64,000 bases of DNA, from assembly GCF_004339745.1 (NCBI RefSeq), contig NZ_SMGP01000001.1, forward strand, positions 496,001-560,000, given 5' to 3'. A model generated the notes under the pieces. That model had not been told where the DNA came from and ran no database searches. It worked only from the letters and a program-made list of their open reading frames with translations. The position numbers and the translations under genes were made by a program. Below, piece by piece: positions 58,559 through 64,000 of this stretch (the stretch's first letter is position 1; each line of letters begins with the position of its first letter). Origin of the DNA: Paraburkholderia sp. BL9I2N2 (GTDB lineage: Bacteria > Pseudomonadota > Gammaproteobacteria > Burkholderiales > Burkholderiaceae).

Positions 58559-58678
58559 TGGTAGCTAGCATGCGTATCGTCGTCGGGTCGACCGGCGGCT
58601 CGCGCGGTGTGCGTGAGCAGTCCGATGCGCGAGTTGTTTTGCTGAAGCAGGCGTCGAAGCTGGCAGCGAGGTTCTCTT

Positions 58679-59407
58679 ATGTCTGAGCGTGATTCCGGCA
58701 GTTCTGGTCGCGTAAAGGCAGCAGCCCCGCGCGCGAAGACGTCTGATCAGGCGCCGTTCGGTGCATTCGTCCGCAAGCCGGTCGAAAAAGCCGAAGGCAA
58801 GGCGAAAGCCAATGTTGCAAACGCCGGTTCCGGTGCAGCAGAAATGCGCATGGAAACGGTGGAAAGCTGGCCGGCCGACGCGGTTGAGGTTGGCGCAATC
58901 GTCGACGCATACGGCCTCAAGGGCTGGGTCAAGGTAGCCGCTCATGCGGATGCCGGGCATGGCGGCGACGCTTTGCTGAGCGCGAAGCGCTGGTGGCTGC
59001 TCAAAGGCCAGGAGCGCAAGTCGGCGCCGTCGTTGCAAGCAAAAACGCATAGCGACAGTGTGGTTGCCCATCTGGGCGGCGTCACTGACCGTGATGTGGC
59101 GCTGGCACTGCGCGGCTCCCGCGTCTATATCAGCCGCAGCGAATTTCCGGCCCTCGAAGCCGACGAATTCTACTGGGTCGACCTGCTCGGCCTGGATGTG
59201 GTGAACGTTGCCGGGGTCAATCTCGGCAAGGTTGCAGACATGATCGACAACGGTGCGCACTCGGTGATGCGTATCGAATATCCGGCTACCGACAAAAGCG
59301 GCAAGCCGGCAACCGGCGAGCGTTTGATCCCGTTCGTCGGCGTCTTTGTCAAAACGGTGGATCAGGCGGCGAAGCAGATCACTGTCGACTGGGAAGCCGA
59401 TTACTAA
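58679..59407 (+). CDS. rimM: 16S rRNA processing protein RimM with N-terminal extension
   Basis: A 242-residue maturation factor for the 30S head. The RimM core starts near residue 70 ([22 protein letters not shown]) and the PRC-barrel follows ([23 protein letters not shown]). It is about 60 residues longer than E. coli RimM because of a basic Ala/Lys/Gly-rich N-terminal stretch; Met56 and Met58 are internal alternatives. It lies 120 bases after rpsP and 24 before trmD. Confidence 0.93.
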   Translation: MSERDSGSSGRVKAAAPRAKTSDQAPFGAFVRKPVEKAEGKAKANVANAGSGAAEMRMETVESWPADAVEVGAIVDAYGLKGWVKVAAHADAGHGGDALLSAKRWWLLKGQERKSAPSLQAKTHSDSVVAHLGGVTDRDVALALRGSRVYISRSEFPALEADEFYWVDLLGLDVVNVAGVNLGKVADMIDNGAHSVMRIEYPATDKSGKPATGERLIPFVGVFVKTVDQAAKQITVDWEADY

Positions 59408-59431
59408 ATAATTCGCTGAATGGAGAGAGCG

Positions 59432-60199
59432 ATGCAGTTCGATGTCGTTACGCTCTTTCCTGACATGTTTCGCGCGCTGACCGACTGGGGTATCACCAGC
59501 CGTGCGGCGAAGCAGGAGCGCTACGGGTTGCGTACGTGGAATCCGCGCGATTTCACCACCGACAACTACCGCACGATCGACGATCGCCCGTACGGCGGCG
59601 GCCCCGGCATGGTGATGCTGGCCAAGCCGCTGGAAGACGCGATCGGCGCGGCGAAAGCAGCGCAGGCGGAGCAGGGCATCGGCGCGTCGCGCGTCGTGAT
59701 GATGTCGCCGCAAGGCGCCACTCTGAATCACGACCGTGTCATGCAGTTCGCGGCCGAACCCGGTCTGATCCTGTTGTGCGGGCGCTATGAAGCGATCGAT
59801 CAGCGTTTGCTGGACCGTGTCGTCGATGAAGAAGTCAGCCTTGGCGACTTCGTGCTGTCGGGCGGAGAATTGCCGGCCATGGCCTTGATGGATGCGGTGG
59901 TGCGTCAGTTGCCCGGTGTGCTCAACGACTCGCAGTCGGCGGTGCAGGATAGTTTTGTCGACGTGCTGCTGGATTGCCCGCATTACACGCGCCCCGAGGA
60001 ATACGCTGGCGTGCGTGTGCCCGATGTGCTGCTCGGCGGCCATCATGCGGAGATCGAAGCGTGGCGTCGGCGCGAAGCCTTGCGCAACACGTTGAACAAA
60101 CGGCCCGATCTGATCGTGAAGGCCAGAAAGAACAAGATGTTGAGCCGTGCCGACGAGGCATGGCTTGCGAGTCTCGCGAAGGAAGAGTCGAAGGCGTAA
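59432..60199 (+). CDS. trmD: tRNA (guanine-N1)-methyltransferase
   Basis: A 255-residue SPOUT-family enzyme that makes m1G37 in tRNAs. Typical sequences are [28 protein letters not shown] (the trefoil knot SAM site), [18 protein letters not shown] and [28 protein letters not shown] precedes the ATG at 59432; the four upstream residues of the longer frame are not needed. Confidence 0.96.
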   Translation: MQFDVVTLFPDMFRALTDWGITSRAAKQERYGLRTWNPRDFTTDNYRTIDDRPYGGGPGMVMLAKPLEDAIGAAKAAQAEQGIGASRVVMMSPQGATLNHDRVMQFAAEPGLILLCGRYEAIDQRLLDRVVDEEVSLGDFVLSGGELPAMALMDAVVRQLPGVLNDSQSAVQDSFVDVLLDCPHYTRPEEYAGVRVPDVLLGGHHAEIEAWRRREALRNTLNKRPDLIVKARKNKMLSRADEAWLASLAKEESKA

Positions 60200-60229
60200 A
60201 GCCTTGGGTCTTTCGAGCGGACATTAGGC

Positions 60230-60255
60230 GGCGCCGCGCATGCGTGCACGGCGCC
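60230..60255 (+). other. GC-rich hairpin in the rplS leader
   Basis: GGCGCCG (60230-60236) pairs with CGGCGCC (60249-60255). It lies in the 145-base trmD-rplS gap, where mRNA structure could tune L19 synthesis. No T-run. Confidence 0.35.
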
Positions 60256-60344
60256 AGATGTGAACCCATCCTCTATCGGGGCCGTAGCCAAGTGTTTTCA
60301 CGAGGCAGGTACGAACGTCGACAAGATGGACTTAGGAGTCAGTG

Positions 60345-60732
60345 ATGAATCTGATTGCAATTCTCGAGCAGGAAGAAATCGGCCGCGCTCTCGGCGAGAA
60401 AACCATCCCCGAATTCGCTCCCGGCGATACGGTGATCGTCAGCGTGAACGTGGTTGAAGGCACGCGTAAGCGTGTTCAGGCTTACGAAGGCGTCGTGATC
60501 GCCAAGCGTAACCGTGGTCTGAATTCGTCGTTCATCGTCCGCAAGATTTTCGTCGGGCGAAGGCGTCGAGCGTACGTTCCAGACGTACTCGCCGCTGCTG
60601 GCAAGCATCGTCGTGAAGCGTCGTGGCGATGTGCGTCGTGCGAAGCTGTACTACCTGCGCGACCGTTCGGGCAAGTCGGCCCGGATCAAGGAAAAGCTGG
60701 TCTCGAAAGACCGCGCTGCTTCCCAAGCGTAA
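60345..60732 (+). CDS. rplS: 50S ribosomal protein L19, broken by a one-base insertion in this sequence
   Basis: L19 sits at the 30S-50S interface and is normally 115-130 residues. The frame is correct from the ATG at 60345 (AGGAG upstream) through NSSFIVRKI, then shifts at the run of four Ts (60547-60550). If one T is removed the reading continues [18 protein letters not shown] to the stop at 60730-60732, giving a normal 128-residue L19. The span 60345-60732 is 388 bases, one more than a multiple of three. As given, the frame instead runs on to about 60845 with unrelated sequence. The gene is essential-type in most bacteria, so a sequencing or assembly error is more likely than a real defect. 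Confidence 0.9.
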
Positions 60733-60742
60733 ATGCTGTAAG

Positions 60743-60770
60743 AAAAAGCACCCCTCGCGGGTGCTTTTTT
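60743..60770 (+). terminator. Intrinsic terminator after rplS
   Basis: AAAAAGCACCC (60743-60753) pairs with GGGTGCTTTTT (60759-60769) around a 5-base loop. It ends the rpsP operon and also confirms that the true rplS stop is at 60732. Confidence 0.9.
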
Positions 60771-60825
60771 GTTTGCCAGGTCAAAATAGCGGAATGTCCC
60801 CTATCCGCTCATTTCGAGAGACCCG

Positions 60826-61542
60826 TTGACCCGCCCCGTCTTTGAGCCTGAAACCCTGCCTGTCGAAGCGACAGGCGCCGATCTGCCGCCGGTGGCGGGC
60901 GCGCGTCTCACGCCTGATGGCCTGCGCGCCCGCTTCGAGCAGCGTCTTGCCTGGACCCCCGAGCTCGTCGTCGATGCGCCCTGGCGCGATGCCCACGCCG
61001 ATCCACGCGTCGCGGCGGTACTGGTGCCGCTGGTGGTCCGCGAGCACGGCCTGACCGTGCTGCTGACGCAGCGTGCCGACCATCTGAACGATCACGCTGG
61101 CCAGGTGAGCTTTCCAGGCGGCCGCCACGAACCGTTCGACGCCGATGCCACGGCCACCGCGCTGCGGGAAGCGGAGGAGGAGGTCGGCCTCGATCCATCG
61201 CGTGTGGAAATTCTCGGCGCATTGCCCGACTATCTGACGGGCACCGGTTTTCGTGTGACGCCGGTGATCGGCCTCGTGCATCCGCCGTTCACGGTGAAGG
61301 CGGACGCGCTCGAAGTGGCCGAAGTCTTCGAAGTGCCGCTCGCCTTCCTGATGAACCCCGTGCACCACGAAGTGCGCGTGTTCCGCTATGAAGGCGGCGA
61401 GCGCCGTTTCTTCGCGATGCCGTATCCGCGCGCCGCATCGGCTGAACCCGAGGAGAACGGCAGCGAAGTCGGCAGCCACTATTTCATCTGGGGTGCGACG
61501 GCGGCGATGCTGCGCAACTTCTATCGCTTCCTTGCGGCCTGA
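60826..61542 (+). CDS. CoA pyrophosphatase (NUDIX hydrolase)
   Basis: A 238-residue NUDIX enzyme that hydrolyses CoA to 4'-phosphopantetheine and 3',5'-ADP. The UPF0035/NudL motif [21 protein letters not shown] is followed by the NUDIX box [25 protein letters not shown]. It starts with TTG at 60826; no in-frame ATG is near the usual N terminus, and only a weak GAGAG precedes it. Confidence 0.9.
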   Translation: MTRPVFEPETLPVEATGADLPPVAGARLTPDGLRARFEQRLAWTPELVVDAPWRDAHADPRVAAVLVPLVVREHGLTVLLTQRADHLNDHAGQVSFPGGRHEPFDADATATALREAEEEVGLDPSRVEILGALPDYLTGTGFRVTPVIGLVHPPFTVKADALEVAEVFEVPLAFLMNPVHHEVRVFRYEGGERRFFAMPYPRAASAEPEENGSEVGSHYFIWGATAAMLRNFYRFLAA

Positions 61543-61656
61543 GTTGCACCGGACTGTGCAGTTGTCAGGTGTTTGTCGACGTCCGCGCTCAGTGGCATCC
61601 GACCCTGTGCTATCGTTATAAAACAATCGTAAAACTCGAAAAGCACGGCGCATCGC

Positions 61657-62595
61657 ATGACTTTTTTCTCCGTATTGCTGGCTCTGATCATTGAACAGGT
61701 ACGCGCGTTGTCGCCGAACAATCCGGTGTCGGCGTTGCTTCAATACCATGCGGAGTCGGCGGCGCACGGATTCGATGCCGGCAAGCCGAAGCACGGCTTG
61801 CTCGCCTGGCTCGTGGTGGTGGTGCCCTGGACGCTGGTCGTCGCGCTCGTCTACTACGTGCTCTATCACATTCACTTTGCGCTGGCGTTCCTGTGGAACG
61901 TCGCGGTGCTGTACTTCACGCTGGGCTTCCGCCAGTTCAGCCACTACTTCACGGACATCCACCTCGCGTTGAATAACGACGACGTGCCGCGCGCGCGTGA
62001 GATCCTGAACGAATGGACCGGGCTCGATACCGTCGACATGCCTGTCAGCGAGATCGTGCGCCATACGTTGATTCATGCGGTGGTCGCTTCGCATCGGCAC
62101 GTGTTCGGCGTGTTCTTCTGGTTTCTGATTCCGGTCGGCCCGGCGGGCGCGGTGCTGTATCGGATTGCCGAATATCTGGCGCGCACGTGGGCACGGCCGG
62201 TCGACGACCGCACGGTCGCGTTTTCGAGCTTCGCGCAGCGCGCCTTCTTCGTGATCGACTGGGTGCCGGCGCGGCTGACGTCGCTGGGTTTCGCGATCGT
62301 CGGCAATTTCGAAGACGCGATTTATGCATGGCGCAACCATGCACGCCAGTGGCCGGATGCGAACGACGGCGTGTTGCTGGCCGCGGGTAGCGGTGCATTG
62401 GGCGCGCGTCTGAGCGGGCCGCTGGCTGAACCGTCGAGCCTCGACGCGCTCGCCACCGGCGACGGCGGCCCGATGCAGGTCGGCGACGACTGCACGCCGC
62501 GCACGCTGCAATCGGCCGTGGGTCTTGTGTGGCGCGCGGTAGTGTTGTGGATGATTTTGCTGCTGATGCTGACGATCGCGGTGTGGCTGGCTTGA
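61657..62595 (+). CDS. CobD/CbiB family membrane protein
   Basis: A 312-residue inner-membrane protein with about four or five helices, in the CobD/CbiB-AmpE superfamily. In cobalamin makers CbiB joins the aminopropanol side chain to adenosylcobyric acid; however, no cobalamin gene is near here, and members annotated this way in Burkholderia may be AmpE-like. The N terminus MTFFSVLLALIIEQVRAL and the FGVFFWFLIPVGPAGAVLYRIAEYLA region are typical. Confidence 0.85.
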   Translation: MTFFSVLLALIIEQVRALSPNNPVSALLQYHAESAAHGFDAGKPKHGLLAWLVVVVPWTLVVALVYYVLYHIHFALAFLWNVAVLYFTLGFRQFSHYFTDIHLALNNDDVPRAREILNEWTGLDTVDMPVSEIVRHTLIHAVVASHRHVFGVFFWFLIPVGPAGAVLYRIAEYLARTWARPVDDRTVAFSSFAQRAFFVIDWVPARLTSLGFAIVGNFEDAIYAWRNHARQWPDANDGVLLAAGSGALGARLSGPLAEPSSLDALATGDGGPMQVGDDCTPRTLQSAVGLVWRAVVLWMILLLMLTIAVWLA

Positions 62596-62624
62596 CGTCG
62601 CTACGCTAAGCGCTGCTCGCTACG

Positions 62625-62658
62625 AAAAAAGCCGGACAAACAATGTCCGGCTTTTTTT
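62625..62658. terminator. Bidirectional terminator between the CobD-like and DUF2007 genes
   Basis: GCCGGACA (62631-62638) pairs with TGTCCGGC (62644-62651), flanked by six As on the left and seven Ts on the right. Confidence 0.88.
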
Positions 62659-62706
62659 ATCCGCTCATGGCGCTGCCACGATCAGCACGGTCAATAACGA
62701 GCCCCT

Positions 62707-63027
62707 TCACTCATCCCGCGGATCGCGCGCCGTCCCACACTGCCAGCACACCGTAAACTGCGCTTCGAGCGCCTCACCACACTGACGACATCGCCAGCCA
62801 GGCGACCCTGCCGCCGGCCCATGCAATGCCGCGTCGATCAACCTCCGCGCCATCGCCTCATCGCGTTCATCGACGAGCCAAAGCTCCGGCGAGCACTGAT
62901 CCGCGGGAATATCACCGAGCGCGCCGTTCAGATAGCGGTTGTGCAGCTCGCAAGCAATGCCCGCGGTCGCCAGCACATTGACCCAATGCTGTCCGATGAT
63001 CAGATTCGGCGCGCGCATCAGTTTCAT
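62707..63027 (-). CDS. DUF2007 domain protein with C-terminal zinc ribbon
   Basis: A 106-residue protein. Residues about 8-65 form a DUF2007 domain (putative signal-transducing, GlnB-like ACT fold: LATAGIACELHNRYLNGALGD). The C terminus carries two C-x-x-C pairs (WRCRQCGEALEAQFTVCWQCG), a zinc ribbon. Function is unknown. The ATG at 63027 begins one base after the rsgA stop at 63029, so the two are coupled. Confidence 0.85.
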   Translation of the reverse strand: MKLMRAPNLIIGQHWVNVLATAGIACELHNRYLNGALGDIPADQCSPELWLVDERDEAMARRLIDAALHGPAAGSPGWRCRQCGEALEAQFTVCWQCGTARDPRDE

Positions 63028-63028
63028 G

Positions 63029-63979
63029 TCAGCGGACGATCTGACTGGCTTCATGCACGAGTTGCGCATACAACGCATGCCGTTCGCGGCGGATGCGGCC
63101 ATCCGTCACCGCTTCGAGAATCGCGCAACCGGGCTCATGCAGATGATGGCAATTGTAGAACCGGCAGTTCGGCAGCAACGGCCGGAACTCCGGAAACGCG
63201 CGCTCCAGCCGGCCTTCGGTCAGATGATGCAGGCCGAATTCCTGGAATCCCGGCGAGTCGATCAACGCGCCGCCTTCGCCGTCCGCGCTGTCGGGCAGCG
63301 GATAGAGACGCGTGAAGGTCGTCGTATGGCGCCCGCTGTTCAACGCAGTAGAAATTTCGCGCGTGGCGACTTCGGCATCAGGAATCAGCAGATTCACGAG
63401 CGTCGATTTGCCCATGCCGGACTGGCCGAGCAACAGCGTCGAATGACCATGCAGATGTTCGATCAGCGCGGCACGCGCGGCTTCGGGCATCATCTTGATC
63501 GACACTTCCACGACCGTATACCCCAGCGCGCGATACGATTCGAGCCGCTTGCGCGCGCCTTCGAGCGCTTCGGTCACGTCGGTCTTGTTCAGCACGATCA
63601 ACGGCTTCAACTCGTTCGCCTCAGCGGCGACGAGTGCGCGCCCGAGCAGGTCTTCGCTGAAATGAGGTTCAGTGGCGAGCACGATCAATAGCTGATCGAG
63701 GTTTGCAGCGAACAGTTTCGACTTGTACTGATCCGAGCGATACAGCAGATTGCGCCGCTCGCCGATTTCGACGATCACGCCCTGGTCCGCCGAGGCCAGC
63801 TCATAAATCACGCGATCGCCGACCGCCACTTCGCTGCGCTTGCCGCGCGGAAAGCATTGGAGCATGGCGCCGCCGTCATCCGGTGCGACCAGATAGTGGC
63901 GGCCATGCGCGGCCACCACGAGACCGCCTACGCGCGTGCTGGACGGCGCGCGCGGCGCTTTCGAGGAGCGGCCGCTCAT
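63029..63979 (-). CDS. rsgA: Ribosome small subunit-dependent GTPase A
   Basis: A 316-residue circularly permuted GTPase that acts in late 30S assembly. The order is an OB-fold, then NKTD (G4), the P-loop [12 protein letters not shown] (G1) and DSPGFQEFG (G3), and a C-terminal zinc knuckle [14 protein letters not shown]. The ATG at 63979 overlaps the stop of the gene upstream. Confidence 0.95.
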   Translation of the reverse strand: MSGRSSKAPRAPSSTRVGGLVVAAHGRHYLVAPDDGGAMLQCFPRGKRSEVAVGDRVIYELASADQGVIVEIGERRNLLYRSDQYKSKLFAANLDQLLIVLATEPHFSEDLLGRALVAAEANELKPLIVLNKTDVTEALEGARKRLESYRALGYTVVEVSIKMMPEAARAALIEHLHGHSTLLLGQSGMGKSTLVNLLIPDAEVATREISTALNSGRHTTTFTRLYPLPDSADGEGGALIDSPGFQEFGLHHLTEGRLERAFPEFRPLLPNCRFYNCHHLHEPGCAILEAVTDGRIRRERHALYAQLVHEASQIVR

Positions 63980-64000
63980 GCGTGCCGCAGCAGGCGGTCG
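63976..64000 (-). CDS. 3' end of an upstream gene, cut by the window edge
   Basis: On the minus strand the frame ending in the TGA at 63978-63976 reads DRLLRHA and overlaps the rsgA start as ATGA. Only seven codons are visible, so it cannot be identified. In related genomes rsgA follows a pterin dehydratase or M48 peptidase gene. Confidence 0.3.

Noticed and set aside
60345..60845. Programmed frameshift in rplS
   Set aside because: The shift site is only a 4-T run, with no slippery heptamer or stimulatory structure seen, and L19 genes do not use frameshifting. A sequence error is simpler.
1..64000. CRISPR arrays, prophage, insertion sequences, tRNA or rRNA genes, toxin-antitoxin or defence systems
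   Set aside because: No repeat-spacer pattern, transposase or integrase motif, or cloverleaf sequence was found apart from the tmRNA; the region reads as conserved core chromosome.

Overview
The window reads as a stretch of core chromosome from a Burkholderia-type beta-proteobacterium, most likely Paraburkholderia. The evidence is high GC with strong third-position bias, a tmRNA whose tag reads ANDDTFALAA, an FdsGBAD-type soluble formate dehydrogenase, and a gene order (mupP/gph-ubiG-ompA-gyrA-serC-pheA-hisC-tyrA-aroA-cmk-rpsA-ihfB-lapAB-ugd-hldA-hldD-cysM) typical of that group. I see no insertion sequence, prophage, CRISPR array, tRNA or rRNA. Taxonomy is inferred from gene content, not from a search.

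Layout. 1-9.7 kb: a gamma-glutamyl-GABA hydrolase-like gene cut by the left edge, a secreted DUF2968 protein, a lineage-specific membrane protein, a GNAT acetyltransferase, a citrate/tricarballylate-type MHS transporter, a TPR-glycosyltransferase and an ArsR-CDF metal-efflux pair with its own palindromic operator. 9.8-18.1 kb: an FAD hydroxylase, then the NAD-linked formate dehydrogenase operon fdsG-B-A-D (minus strand) with a divergent ModE-like regulator gene. 18.2-22.0 kb: small secreted proteins, ssrA (tmRNA), a sugar-phosphate phosphatase beside ubiG, and ompA. 22.4-36.7 kb: gyrA, a DUF2059 protein, the serine/aromatic-amino-acid supraoperon (serC, pheA, hisC, tyrA, aroA, cmk, rpsA, ihfB) and lapA-lapB for LPS control. 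36.9-45.4 kb: UDP-glucuronate and ADP-heptose genes for the LPS core (ugd, hldA, hldD), a ComEA-like protein, cysM, mltB, a class II deacetylase-like protein and an enoyl-CoA hydratase. 45.4-55 kb: a monoacylglycerol-lipase-like hydrolase, the metNIQ methionine importer, etfBA, an acyl-CoA dehydrogenase, dadA and a divergent Lrp regulator. 55-64 kb: a SplB-like radical SAM protein, a TM2 protein, a secreted PQQ-type sugar dehydrogenase, the rpsP-rimM-trmD-rplS operon, a CoA pyrophosphatase, a CobD/CbiB-like membrane protein, a DUF2007 zinc-ribbon protein and rsgA, cut near its upstream neighbour at the right edge.

The genes are mostly housekeeping. The least expected signals lie between or at the edges of genes: (1) a consensus LexA box inside the promoter of the radical SAM (SplB-like) gene, itself inside a terminator-like palindrome; (2) an extended hairpin burying the ribosome-binding site of the ComEA-like gene; (3) a one-base insertion that breaks rplS (ribosomal protein L19) and is probably a sequence error; (4) a terminator-like hairpin ending three bases before tyrA; (5) well-formed inverted repeats in front of etfB, the arsR-type gene, dadA/lrp, ompA and fds. 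I did not find a clearly new multi-gene system; the LexA-controlled radical SAM gene and the RBS hairpin are the best leads.
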